A DNA stretch of 64,000 nt, taken from Streptomyces sp. SW4 (GTDB lineage: Bacteria > Actinomycetota > Actinomycetes > Streptomycetales > Streptomycetaceae). The stretch covers positions 2,415,001-2,479,000 of the forward strand of contig QKWM01000004.1 of NCBI GenBank assembly GCA_003248315.1. Direction: 5' to 3'. Under the pieces are notes generated by a model. The model ran no database searches, had not been told where the DNA came from, and saw nothing but the letters and a program-made list of their open reading frames with translations. The translations under genes and the position numbers were made by a program. This document shows, piece after piece, positions 22,328-31,978 of the stretch; the first letter of the stretch is position 1, and every line of letters begins with the position of its first letter.

Positions 22328-23392
22328 TCAGCGACCGGTCTTCGGGGCCTTCCAGCGGGCGATGCCGCGGGCCACCAGGTTGAGGATCATGATGAACGCG
22401 ATGAGCGTCAGGGCCGCCGCCCAGGCACGGTCGTAGGCCGCGCCGGAGCCGCCGCTGTTGGCGTACTGCAGGTAGATGTACATCGGCAGCGACGCCTGCG
22501 GGTCCTGGAACGGGTTGGCGTTGATGAAGTTCGTGACCCAGACCAGCAGCAGGACGGGGGCCGTCTCGCCGGTGATGCGGGCGATCGCGAGCATGACGCC
22601 CGTCGTGATGCCGCCGAGCGAGGTCGGCAGGACCACCTTCAGGATGGTCCGCCACTTCGGCACGCCCAGCGCCAGCGACGCCTCGCGCAGCTCGTTCGGG
22701 ACGAGCTTGAGCATCTCCTCGGTGGAGCGGACGACCACCGGGATCATCAGGATCGACAGGGCCAGCGAGCCGGCGAAGCCGGAGGGGCCCATGTTCAGCA
22801 TCAGGATCCAGACGCTGAGGATGAACAGACCGGCGACGATCGACGGGATGCCCGTCATGACGTCGACGAAGAAGGTCACGGCCTTGGCGAGCTTGCCGCG
22901 GCCGTACTCGACGAGGTAGATCGCGGTCAGCACGCCGATCGGCACGGACATCAGGGTGGCCAGGCCGACCTGCTCCAGGGTGCCGAGGATGGCGTGGTAG
23001 ATGCCGCCGCCGGGCTCGGTGTCGGCGACGATGCCCATCGAGTGGGTCAGGAAGTACCCGTCGAGGACCTTCACGCCGCGCTTGACGGTCTCCCAGACCA
23101 GGGAGGCCAGCGGGATGACGGCGATGATGAACGCGACCCAGACGAGGCTGGTCGCGGTGCGGTCCTTGGCCTGCCGGCCGCCCTCGACGCGGGCGGAGAT
23201 GCCGTACGAGCCGAGGACGAACAGGGCCGCGGCGATCAGCGCCCACTGGATGCTGCTGTCCAGGCCGGCCGCGGCGCTGATGCCGAGGCCCGCCGCGACG
23301 GAGCCCGCGGCGACCGCCCAGGGGAACCACTTGGGCAGCGTGGCGCCGCGCAGGGAGCTGGGGCGCTTGTCGGTGAGGGATGCGTGGCTCAT
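22328..23392 (-). CDS. pstA: Phosphate ABC transporter permease PstA
   Basis: Intact 354-residue multi-pass membrane protein. The permease EAA-type loop is visible as LREASLALGVPKWRTILKVV, followed by a membrane segment. The ATG start at 23392 overlaps the pstC stop (ATGA), so the two permease halves are translationally coupled. Confidence 0.97.
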   Translation of the reverse strand: MSHASLTDKRPSSLRGATLPKWFPWAVAAGSVAAGLGISAAAGLDSSIQWALIAAALFVLGSYGISARVEGGRQAKDRTATSLVWVAFIIAVIPLASLVWETVKRGVKVLDGYFLTHSMGIVADTEPGGGIYHAILGTLEQVGLATLMSVPIGVLTAIYLVEYGRGKLAKAVTFFVDVMTGIPSIVAGLFILSVWILMLNMGPSGFAGSLALSILMIPVVVRSTEEMLKLVPNELREASLALGVPKWRTILKVVLPTSLGGITTGVMLAIARITGETAPVLLLVWVTNFINANPFQDPQASLPMYIYLQYANSGGSGAAYDRAWAAALTLIAFIMILNLVARGIARWKAPKTGR

Positions 23393-24393
23393 GCGTTGGC
23401 CCCCGAGTACTCCTTGCGGCGGGCGATGATCAGACGGGCCGCGCCGTTGACCAGCAGCGTGATGACGAAGAGCACCAGACCGGAGGCGATCAGCGCGTCC
23501 CGGCCCATCACGGTGGCCTCGTTGAACTTGCTGGCGATGTTCTGGGCGAAGGTGCCGCCGCCCGGGTCGAGCAGGCTGGCGCTGATGTCGAAGCTCGGGG
23601 AGAGCACCATGGCGACGGCCATCGTCTCGCCGAGGGCGCGGCCGAGGCCGAGCATCGAGGCGGAGATGACGCCGGAGCGGCCGAACGGCAGCACCGACAT
23701 GCGGATGACCTCCCAGCGCGTGGCGCCGAGGGCCAGGGCCGCCTCCTCGTGCATCCGCGGGACCTGCCGGAAGACCTCGCGGCTCACGTTGGTGATGATC
23801 GGCAGGATCATGATCGCGAGCAGGATGCCGACGGTGAACAGCGAGCGCGGGGCGCCGCCGTGCCACTCGAGGACGCCGGTCCAGCCGAGGTACTCGTCCA
23901 GCCAGCCGTACAGGCCGTCCAGGTGCGGTACGAGGACGAGGGCGCCCCACAGGCCGTAGACGATGGACGGCACCGCGGCGAGCAGGTCGATGACGTACGC
24001 GATGGGGCCGCCCAGCTTGCGCGGGGCGTAGTGGGTGATGAAGAGGGCGATGCCGACCGCGATCGGGACGGCGATGACCATGGCGATGATCGACGACACG
24101 ATGGTGCCGAAGGCGAGCACCGCGATGCCGAACTTCGGCGGGATCCCGCTCGGGTTCCACTCGAAGCTGGTGAAGAAGTTCGCCTCGTTCTCGCCGATGG
24201 CGAGCAGGGCGCGGTAGGTCAGGAAGGCCGCGATGGCGGCCATGATCACCAGTACCAGGATGCCGGACCCGCGGGAGAGCCCGAGGAAGACCCGGTCACC
24301 GGGGCGGGTGGCGCCGCGTGCCGCGCGCTTGTCCACGGTCACGGACGGCTGGGGTGTCTGGGGTGCTGTGGTGGTCTGTGTAGATGTGTCCAT
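23389..24393 (-). CDS. pstC: Phosphate ABC transporter permease PstC
   Basis: Intact 334-residue permease with about six membrane helices. The EAA loop is EEAALALGATRWEVIRMSVL. ATG 24393 follows GGAGAA. It forms the membrane channel with PstA. A strong hairpin lies between pstS and this gene, suggesting lower expression than pstS. Confidence 0.97.
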   Translation of the reverse strand: MDTSTQTTTAPQTPQPSVTVDKRAARGATRPGDRVFLGLSRGSGILVLVIMAAIAAFLTYRALLAIGENEANFFTSFEWNPSGIPPKFGIAVLAFGTIVSSIIAMVIAVPIAVGIALFITHYAPRKLGGPIAYVIDLLAAVPSIVYGLWGALVLVPHLDGLYGWLDEYLGWTGVLEWHGGAPRSLFTVGILLAIMILPIITNVSREVFRQVPRMHEEAALALGATRWEVIRMSVLPFGRSGVISASMLGLGRALGETMAVAMVLSPSFDISASLLDPGGGTFAQNIASKFNEATVMGRDALIASGLVLFVITLLVNGAARLIIARRKEYSGANA

Positions 24394-24490
24394 CGGGTTC
24401 TCCGGTCTGCGGAGCCGTGTCATGTGCGACGGCGGCTCGGGCGGAGCCGTGTTCCGTGTCGGAAGGCTCCTGGCGGCGGTGCACCGGACG

Positions 24491-24526
24491 GTGCGGTCCG
24501 GTCCCTGTCCGGGGACCGGACCGCAC
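24491..24526 (-). terminator. pstS/pstC intergenic hairpin (partial terminator)
   Basis: Perfect 15-base arms (GTGCGGTCCGGTCCC / GGGACCGGACCGCAC) with a 6-base loop, 8 bases after the pstS stop and about 100 before pstC. Position and strength fit an attenuator or 3'-stabiliser that makes the binding protein more abundant than the membrane parts. Confidence 0.88.
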
Positions 24527-24533
24527 ACTCGGG

Positions 24534-25655
24534 TCAGCTCAGGCCCGAGATGGTCTCGCGGACCTTGGTGATGATCTCCTCGGGCATCGGGGCGTAGCCC
24601 GCGTCGGCCAGCAGGGCCTGGCCGTCCTCGGAGGCGACGTAGTTGAGGAAGGACTTGGTGGTGGGCAGGGTCTCCGCCTTGTTGCCCTTGTCGCACACGA
24701 TCTCGTACGTCACCAGGACGATCGGGTAGGCGCCCTCGGCGGACGGGGTGTAGTCCAGCTCCAGCGCGAGGTCCTTGCCCTGGCCGACGACCTTGGCGGC
24801 GCCGATGGCCGCGGTGGCGTTCTCGACGGTGGCCTTGGCCGGCTCGGGGCCTCGGTCTTGATGTCGACCGTCTTCATGCCGTCCTTGGCGTAGGACAGCT
24901 CCATGTAGGAGATGGCGCCGGCGGTCTGCTTGACCTGCTGGGCGACACCGGAGGAGCCCTGCGCGGACTGGCCGCCCTCGGCCTCCCAGGACTTGCTCGG
25001 CTCGTACGACCAGTCCTTGGGGCGGCTTCCTTCAGGTACGTGGTGAAGTTGTCCGTGGTGCCGGACTCGTCCGAGCGGTGGAAGGCCTGGATCTTCAGGT
25101 TCGGCAGCTTGGCGTCGGGGTTGAGCTTGGCGATCGCCGGGTCGTTCCAGTTCTTGATCTTGCTGTCGAAGATCTTGGCCAGCGTCGACGCGTCCAGGAC
25201 GAGGGAGTCCACGCCCGGGACGTTGAAGCCGACGGCGATCGGGCCGCCGACCATCGGCAGGTCGATGGCCTGGCCGTCCTTGCAGACCTTCTTCGACTGC
25301 TCGATCTCCTCGGGCTCCAGCGCCGAGTCCGAGCCGGCGAAGGCGGTCTGGCCCTGGAGGAACGCGGTGACGCCGGCGCCCGATCCGGTCGGGTTGTAGT
25401 TGACCTGCACGCCCTTGCACGCCGCCGAGTACTGCTTGACCCAGGCGTCGATGGCGTTCTTCTGTGCGGAGGAGCCGGAGGCCTGCAGCTGGCCCTGGGC
25501 GTCGTCGCACTTGATGTTGCCGGCCTGCGTGCTCGCGGAAGCGTCGCCGGTGCCCCGCCCGTCTCGTCGGAGCCGCACGCCGTGAGGGCCAGGGCGCCGG
25601 AGACGGCAAGAGCACCGAGAGCGAGGGCCCGCCGGTTCATGCGCTGAAGCTTCAC
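24534..25655 (-). CDS. pstS: Phosphate-binding lipoprotein PstS
   Basis: About 374 residues. GTG 25655 (VKLQRMNRRALALG) follows AAGGA; the lipobox is ALTACG. Binding-site segments are visible: QASGSSAQKNAID, NYNPTGSGAGVTAF, FAGSDSAL and RSDESGTTDNF. It captures phosphate outside the cell for PstCAB. Three one-base losses (near 25557, 25020 and 24850) split it and the corrected length is 375 codons. A PHO-box array lies upstream. Confidence 0.96.
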
Positions 25656-25767
25656 TTGAGGGAGTTCCTTCCAGGAGCCGCCGTCCTGATCGGCGGCGTG
25701 CGAGGAGTGGGCGATACGCACGCGTTTTCGGGATGCGCCCGTATCGGGTAAGGCCGAAATTAGGCAG

Positions 25768-25811
25768 AACAGGTGAAGCCGCCTGTGGGCGTAAATGAAC
25801 GAGGGGTGAAC
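25768..25811 (-). promoter_or_regulatory. PhoP-binding PHO-box array upstream of pstS
   Basis: On the minus strand four consecutive 11-base units can be read: GTTCACCCCTC (25801-25811), GTTCATTTACG (25790-25800), a poor unit CCCACAGGCGG, and CTTCACCTGTT (25768-25778). The first two match the streptomycete GTTCA(C/T)-type direct-repeat unit closely. The array lies about 113-156 bases upstream of the start codon, so pstSCAB should be induced by phosphate limitation via PhoR-PhoP. Confidence 0.88.
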
Positions 25812-25910
25812 CCCTGGGGACAGTGCGGTGAGGTCACGGAACGCTTACGTCGAGGACACGGGAGATTCCGGACGGGACCGGACGACTCCTCGCGGCGGGG
25901 CCGGGTGCGG

Positions 25911-26071
25911 CTTGTTCCGGCGGGGCGGGCTGTGTTTCGGCGGGGGCGGGCTGTGTTCCGGCGGGGCCGGGTGTGGCTTGTTCCGGCAGGGCCGGGCTTT
26001 GTTCCGGCAGGGGGCTGTGTTCCGGCAGGGCCGGGCTGCGTTCCGGCAGGGCCGGGCTGGGTTCCGACAGG
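25911..26071. repeat. Degenerate GTTCCGGC(A/G)GGG tandem array
   Basis: About eight variants of GTTCCGGCAGGGCCGGGCT spaced 17-27 bases apart, between the pstS promoter and the NUDIX stop. A frame here would read PGPAGTQ-like repeats, but with no ribosome site and only a TTG start I do not call a gene. Confidence 0.85.
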
Positions 26072-26076
26072 GGTCG

Positions 26077-26574
26077 TCAACCCAGGCGCAGCGCGGCCGA
26101 CAGGGCCGCTACGAGGTCGGCGTCCCTCGGCTGCGTGAGGCGTGCCCGGGCGGCGTCGGGGGCAGCCACAGGACGCGGTCCACCTCGTCGGTCGGCGTGA
26201 AATCGCCCCCGACGGCCTCCGCCGCCCAGTAGCGGACCTCCTTGCGCCGGCCCGCCACCGGGTACGACACCGTCGGCAGCTCGGCGCCCGGTACGGCCGT
26301 GCAGCCCGTCTCCTCGGCCACCTCGCGCAGGGCGCCGGCGAGCGGGTCCTCGCCCTGCTTCAGCTTCCCCTTCGGGTGCGACCAGTCGTCGTACTTCGGC
26401 CGGTGGACCAGGCAGATCTCTATCCCGCCGTGCACCGGCGACCGGCGCCACAGGACGCAGCCGGCCGCCAGGACGGGGGTTCGGGGTGGTGGGGGTGCCT
26501 GGCGATTCCCGGGTGCCTGGTGCTTTGTGGGTGCCTGGTGTTTCGCCGGTGTCTGGTGGTTCGGGGGGTGTCAT
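26077..26574 (-). CDS. NUDIX hydrolase (MutT-like)
   Basis: About 165 residues. The NUDIX box is complete: GKLKQGEDPLAGALREVAEETG spans its 23-residue consensus (G, E, REV and EETG positions present). It follows a typical VLWRRSP...EICLVHRPKYDDWSHPKG strand. A Pro/Thr-rich N-terminal extension (MTPPEPPDTGETPGTHKAPG) precedes it. At least two frame breaks (near 26480 and 26150) occur. ATG overlaps the CHAD stop (ATGA). Next to ppk and CHAD, a role with polyphosphate, diadenosine or other nucleoside diphosphate substrates is plausible but unproven. Confidence 0.85.
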   Translation of the reverse strand: MTPPEPPDTGETPGTHKAPGTRESPGTPTTPNPRPGGRLRPVAPVAGARRDRDLPGPPAEVRRLVAPEGEAEAGRGPARRRPARGGRGDGLHGRTGRRAADGVVPGGGPAQGGPLLGGGGRRGRFHADRRGGPRPVAAPDAARARLTQPRDADLVAALSAALRLG

Positions 26575-27734
26575 GTGCCGACCGTTTCCTTGCGCCAGCA
26601 GCTCTGGAACGCGTACCGCGCCGCCTCCACCTCGTGCCGCTGGTCGGCGTGGAGCACCCCGAGCGCGTACGCCGTCGCCGGGGCGATGCGCGGGGTACGG
26701 GCCGCCTGCGCCGCCGCCGCGGCCGCCTCGGAGGCGTCCCGGTGCCGGTCCAGGGCCTGCCCGGCGGCCAGCAGCCGGACGTCGACCGGGGCGTCCTGGC
26801 CGAGCAGCACCTCGCGGGCGTAGCGGTGCAGCCGCAGCAGCAGCCGGACCTGGTGCCAGGGCGCGTCCTGCGGGTGCGGGGCCGGGTCCGGGGACAGGCC
26901 GTACACCAGCGCCTCCGCGTTGTACGGGCTGCCCGCGGTGATCAGCGGCAGCGCCGCCACCGCGTCCGCCAGGCGCTCCGCCGCGGCCGCCGCCAGGGGA
27001 CGCAGATCGGCCGCCGCCGGACGGGCCCGGCCGGCCGCGGCGCCCGTACCGGTCGCCAGCGGGACCTCGCTGGCCAGCACCGCCACCTTGTCGGCCACCG
27101 CGTGGAAGCGGGAGGAGCCCAGCGCCTGGAGCGCCGTGGAATGCGCCCGGGTCCGGGCGAGCGTCAGCCGGCGGTCCAGCAGCGCGCCCGCCTTCGCCGC
27201 GCCCACGGTCAGGTTGCCGCGGTCCGCCGCGGCCGGGTGCGCCGCGCCGGGCCCGGCGTCGCCGTCCGCGCCCGCACTCCGGTCCGCGGGCTGGGCGGGC
27301 GGGCGCGCCGAGGCCGGGGGGCGAGGTGACGGAGCCGGGGGACGCGTCGACTGGGCGGGGAACGCCGACGAGCCCGACAGCCGGTGCAGGGCCTGGAGCA
27401 GCCGCTCCAGCCGGGACGCGTACGCGTGCTCCAGGGCCAGCGTCCCCGACAGCCAGGCCAGCTCCGGGCGCATGCTCTCCGCCCAGTCGGCGTCCAGCAC
27501 CGCCTGGAAGGTGTGCAGGGTGCCGCTGATCCTGCGGGCCGCCCGGCGCAGGGCGCGGGCCGCGTCCACGGACCCCTCCGAGCCGTTCACGCCGTGTGCG
27601 CCCGCGCCCGACTCACGGTGCTGGCGCAGGGCCCGCAGGAACTCCGTGGCCTGGGCCCGCAGGTAGTCCGCGAGGGCGTCCACCCCCACCGGCTCGGCCG
27701 CGGGATCGGTCGGGTCAAGGTGCTGCTGTGCCAC
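26571..27734 (-). CDS. CHAD-domain protein (polyphosphate-associated)
   Basis: Intact 387 residues, all-helical with repeated conserved Arg/His such as EFLRALRQHRES, ALRRAARRISGTLHTFQAVL and LRLHRYAREVLL. CHAD domains bind polyphosphate and are commonly encoded beside ppk. A low-complexity insert (PPAPSPRPPASARPPAQPA) splits the helical repeats. The GTG start overlaps the ppk end by 20 bases, so translation is coupled. Confidence 0.88.
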   Translation of the reverse strand: MAQQHLDPTDPAAEPVGVDALADYLRAQATEFLRALRQHRESGAGAHGVNGSEGSVDAARALRRAARRISGTLHTFQAVLDADWAESMRPELAWLSGTLALEHAYASRLERLLQALHRLSGSSAFPAQSTRPPAPSPRPPASARPPAQPADRSAGADGDAGPGAAHPAAADRGNLTVGAAKAGALLDRRLTLARTRAHSTALQALGSSRFHAVADKVAVLASEVPLATGTGAAAGRARPAAADLRPLAAAAAERLADAVAALPLITAGSPYNAEALVYGLSPDPAPHPQDAPWHQVRLLLRLHRYAREVLLGQDAPVDVRLLAAGQALDRHRDASEAAAAAAQAARTPRIAPATAYALGVLHADQRHEVEAARYAFQSCWRKETVGT

Positions 27735-30133
27735 GCCGGCGCCTCCGGGCGTCTATGAGCATCTCCTGGATGTTGCGCAGGGGCTGGCCGTCCGCGTCCG
27801 TCGCGTGCCGGGTCCACTCCCCGTCCGGGCCGAGGTGCCAGGACGCGGTGGTGTCCGACATGCCGGTCTCCAGCAGTCGGTTCAGGGCCGCCCGGTGGGC
27901 CGGGTCGGTGACCCGGACCAGCGCCTCTATACGGCGGTCGAGATTGCGGTGCATCATGTCGGCGCTGCCGATCCACACCTCCGGCTCCCCGCCGTTCCCG
28001 AAGGCGAACACGCGCGAGTGTTCCAGGAACCGGCCGAGGACGGAGCGGACCCGGACGTTCTCCGACAGGCCCGCCACGCCGGGGCGCAGGGCGCAGATGC
28101 CCCGCACCCAGACGTCGACCGGCACGCCGGCCTGCGAGGCGCGGTAGCACGCGTCGATGACGGCCTCGTCGACCATCGAGTTGACCTTGATGCGGATGTA
28201 CGCCGGGCGGCCGGCGCGATGGTGCTGGATCTCCTTGTGTATCCGGGAGACCAGGCCGTCGCGCAGCGACTTCGGCGCGACGAGCAGGCGGCGGTAGGTC
28301 TCGCGGCGGGAGTAGCCGGAGAGCCGGTTGAACAGGTCGGACAGGTCCGCGCCGACCTGCGGGTCCGCGGTGAGCAGGCCCAGGTCCTCGTAGAGGCGGG
28401 CCGTCTTCGGGTGGTAGTTGCCCGTGCCCACGTGGCTGTAGCGGCGAAGGGTCTCGCCCTCCTGGCGCACGACGAGCGACAGCTTGCAGTGCGTCTTGAG
28501 GCCGACCAGGCCGTAGACCACGTGACAGCCCGCCTCCTCCAGCTTGCGGGCCCACTTGATGTTGGCGTGCTCGTCGAAGCGGGCCTTGATCTCGACCAGC
28601 ACCAGCACCTGCTTGCCGGCCTCGGCCGCGTCGATCAGCGCGTTGACTATCGGGGAGTCGCCGGACGTCCGGTACAGCGTCTGCTTGATCGCCAGCACGT
28701 CCGGGTCGTCCGCCGCCTGCTCCAGGAACGCCTGCACGGACGTCGAGAAGGAGTCGTACGGGTGGTGCAGGAGCACGTCCCGGCTGCGCAGCGCGGCGAA
28801 GATGTCCGGCGGGGACGCCGACTCGACCTCGGCGAGGTCGCGGTGGGTCCCGGCGACGAACTTCGGGTACTTCAGCTCGGGGCGGTCCAGGCCGGCGATG
28901 CGGAAGAGGCCGGTGAGGTCCAGGGGGCCCGGGAGGGGGTAGACCTCCGCCTCGCTGATCTTCAGCTCGCGGACGAGCAGGTCGAGGACCTCCCGGTCGA
29001 TCGACTCCTCGACCTCCAGGCGGACGGGCGGGCCGAAGCGGCGCCGCATGAGCTCCTTCTCCAGGGCTTGGAGCAGGTTCTCGGCGTCGTCCTCCTCGAC
29101 CTCCAGGTCCTCGTTGCGGGTGAGGCGGAAGGCGTGGTGCTCCAGGACCTCCATGCCGGGGAACAGTTCCTCGAGGTGGGCGGCGATCACGTCCTCCAGG
29201 GGGACGTAGCGGCCCGGGGACGCTTCGAGGAAGCGGGAGAGGAGCGGGGGACCTTGACGCGGGCGAAGTGGCGGTGGCCCGTGACCGGGTTGCGGACGAC
29301 GACCGCGAGGTTGAGGGAGAGGCCCGAGATGTAGGGGAAGGGGTGGGCCGGGTCGACGGCGAGGGGTGTGAGCACCGGGAAGATCTGGTGCCGGAAGAGG
29401 GTGAACAGGCGGGCCTGCTCCTTCTCCGTCAGCTCGTTCCAGCGGACCAGGTGGATGCCCTCGTCGGCGAGGGCCGGGGCGACGTCCTCGTGGAAGCAGG
29501 CGGCGTGCCGGGCCATGAGCTCGCGGGAGCGGGCCCAGATCATCTCCAGCACCTCGCGGGGCTGGAGTCCGGAGGCGGAGCGGGTGGCGACGCCGGTCGC
29601 GATGCGGCGCTTGAGGCCGGCGACGCGGACCATGAAGAACTCGTCGAGGTTGCTGGCGAAGATCGCGAGGAAGTTCGCGCGCTCGAGGAGGGGGTGTGGG
29701 GGTCCTCGGCGAGTTCGAGGACGCGTTCGTTGAACGCGAGCCAGCTGCGTTCGCGGTCCAGGAAGCGGCCCTGCGGGAGCTGGGCGCCGCCGGCCTGGGA
29801 CTCCTCCGACTCCTCGTACGCGTCGAGGTCGGCGTCGATGTCGGGTTCCAGGTCGGAGACCGTGGCCGCGACCGTGTGGGGGCGGTGGGCGGCGATGGAG
29901 CCCACGGAGGGCTGGGGGTGCTGCGGTCCCTGCAGGCCCTGGGCGTGCGGGGGCTGCTGCGGGTGGGCCTCGGCCTGGGTCTTCGACTGGCTCATGGACC
30001 CATTGTTCCGCGCCGCGAGCATGACGGGCGCGTCGGAAAGCGCGGGCGGGAGCGCGGTGGCCGCGCGGGCGTCTCCGTTGCTTTCCGCGCCCCCCTGCGG
30101 GGGTGGCGACGGCTCTGGCACGACGGGCTTCAT
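27715..30133 (-). CDS. ppk: Polyphosphate kinase PPK1
   Basis: About 806 residues. It makes polyphosphate from ATP reversibly. Seen: the N-terminal domain LDRERSWLAFNERVLELAED, then NFLAIFASNLDEFFMVRVAG, the catalytic region with the histidine in RRYSHVGTGNYHPKTARLYED, and HRNLDRRIEALVRV near the end. Two missing C bases (near 29695 and 29250) split it; restoring them gives 807 codons. ATG 30133 (MKPVVPEPS) gives an extended N-terminus; Met 29994 (MSQSKTQ) is a shorter alternative. The upstream region is repeat-rich and I see no clear PHO box in it. Confidence 0.95.
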
Positions 30134-30240
30134 TCGGCGAGCGTCGCAAGCTCGTCTGAATCGATGGTTACGGGGACGTGACGTGCGGGATAGCGGGGGC
30201 GGATCGCGGGTGCGGGTGCGGGTGCGGTGCGGGGCGGTGG

Positions 30241-30362
30241 GTGGGTCGGGGGTGGGGCGGGGGTGTACGTCCTCGGAACGCCGCGAAACCCGTCGGTTGC
30301 AAGGGCACCGCCCGCTCTCTCGCGACGTCCCTGCGGGCGCACACCCCCCACCCCACCCCCTC
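30241..30362 (-). repeat. Companion G-rich element, copy B (reversed)
   Basis: Read on the minus strand it opens GGGGGTGGGGTGGGGGGTGT, carries TTTCGCGGCGTTCCGAGGAC and closes ACACCCCCGCCCC, like 21237-21359. It lies about 110 bases upstream of ppk. Confidence 0.85.
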
Positions 30363-30446
30363 CACGCCGTACGCGGGCGCAGGCACCGCCGACGGACAAC
30401 GCACGAACGCCCCCCACCCCAGCCGCAGGCTGCCGCCCAGCCGGGG

Positions 30447-30620
30447 CCAGCCACCCACTCAGCCGCAGCCTCGCCCTGCCGCAGCCTCCCGCCCACCTTG
30501 TCGCGGGCCGCCGCTGCCCCGCCCAGCCGCGGCCAGCCACCCACTCAGCCGCAGACTGCCGCCCCGCCCTGCCGCAGCCTCCCGTCGACCCTGTCGCGTG
30601 CCGCCGCTGCCCCGTCCAGC
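30447..30620. repeat. Two imperfect tandem 86-bp units
   Basis: CCAGCCACCCACTCAGCCGC occurs at 30447 and again at 30533, and the following bases (CTGCCGCAGCCTCCCG..., GCCGCCGCTGCCCCG) recur with small changes. It fills the gap between the two dispersed elements upstream of ppk. I see no gene from 30134 to 30859. Confidence 0.85.
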
Positions 30621-30662
30621 CGCGCGCGGGCCCGCCCACCCAGCCGCGGGCGCCGGCCCGCC

Positions 30663-30764
30663 CCGCCCAGCCGCGGGCAGTCGTGCCGCTGGGGCGGCAC
30701 GGGTGGGCGCGGGCGGCGCCCCGTGAACGCCGGGCTGCGTGACGCCCCCGGCCTCAGCTGGAAC
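30663..30764 (-). repeat. Dispersed repeat, copy 3 (reversed)
   Basis: Its reverse complement matches the 98-bp repeat of 20980-21232, being identical over about 55 bases through the GTGCCGC-CCCA-GCGGCAC hairpin to CTGGGC and diverged elsewhere. A partial further copy (GTGACGTCCCCGGCCTCAGC) is at 30838, beside the mshD stop. Confidence 0.88.
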
Positions 30765-30859
30765 GCCGGGTGGGTGGTTTGTCGGCGAGGGAGGGGTGAG
30801 CAAGGCGCGGGCGGTTCGCCGTCAATGTCGGGCTGCGTGACGTCCCCGGCCTCAGCCGG

Positions 30860-31788
30860 TCAGGATTCTGTGCGGTACATCAGGTCCGTTTCGTGGGTGG
30901 TGAAGCCCAGGCGTTCGTACACCGACACCGCCGCCTTGTTGTCGGCGTCGACGTACAGCATCGCCGTGGGCAGCCCCAGCCCCGCCAGGTGCCGCAGCCC
31001 GATCGTCGTCAGGGACTTGCCGAGCCCGCCCCCCTGGGCGTCGGGCCGGATGCCGAGGACGTAGACCTCGCCCAGGCCCTCCGCCGCGTGCACCTTGGTC
31101 CAGTGGAAGCCGATCAGCTCGCCGGCCCGCTCGGCCAGGAAGAAGCCGGCCGGGTCGAACCACGGCTCGGCCTTCCGGTCGTCGAGGTCCCGCTGCGTCA
31201 GCGCCCCCTGCTCGGGATGGTGGGCGAACGCCGCCGCGTTGACGGCCAGCCAGGCCGCGTCGTCCTGCCCGGGCACGAACGTCCGCACGGTCACCCCCTC
31301 CGGCAGCACCGGCTCGGGCAGTACGAAGTCCGCCAACGGCCGCCGCATCTGCCGCAGTTCCCGGAACAGGGTCAGCCCGAGCACCTGCGCCAGGTGCCGC
31401 GCCGCCGAATGGCCGCCGTGCGCCCACACCCGCAGCCGCTTGCCGGACGCCGCGAGGAGCGCCGAGCCGAGCGCCCGGCCGTGGCCGCGCCCCGGTGCGA
31501 GGGGTGGACGACCAGCTCGGCGGCCGGCGGCTCCACCGGATCGGTGTCCTCGAGCTGGGCGTAGCCGACGATGTCGTTCTCGCCGTTGCTGAGCAGCAGG
31601 TGTGAGACGCCCTCGCGGGCCCCGCCGCGCAGTTGCAGCCGGCCCTGCTCGGACACGGCCTGCTGACCGTCGTACCGGGCGGCCTCGGCGAGCAGGGCGA
31701 GGACGGCCTCGGTCTGCTCCGCGGTGAGTTCGGCGTACGTCTCGATCGAGCGGGTGCGGCCGGGCCCCGTCATGTCGTCGCTGCTCAT
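30860..31788 (-). CDS. mshD: Mycothiol acetyltransferase MshD
   Basis: About 309 residues made of two GNAT domains. The C-terminal active domain has the acetyl-CoA loop LGIRPDAQGGGLGKSL and the closing VDADNKAAVSVYERLGFTTH typical of MshD. The N-terminal domain has LVVHPSHRGAGHGRALG after correction of a missing base near 31500. It performs the last step of mycothiol synthesis, acetylating Cys-GlcN-Ins. ATG 31788 gives MSSDDMTGPG. Divergent from the nucleotidase gene across 190 bases. Confidence 0.93.
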
Positions 31789-31978
31789 GCGTACGAGAGT
31801 AAGGGGCCCGCCGGGAAAAGTGGCGGCACCCGGGAATCGCCCGCGCACCCGGCCCGGTGGCCGGTGGATACCGGGATGTGACCGGAAACCCCTACCGCGC
31901 TACGCGCGTTGACCCTAGGCTGCGCCGTCGGGCCGACTCCTCGGCCGTCCGACTCGACGCAGACCCACAGGGGGGCGC

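Noticed and set aside
25760..26080. Minus-strand frame rich in PGPAGTQ
   Set aside because: TTG start without ribosome site; the sequence is explained by the GTTCCGGC repeat array.
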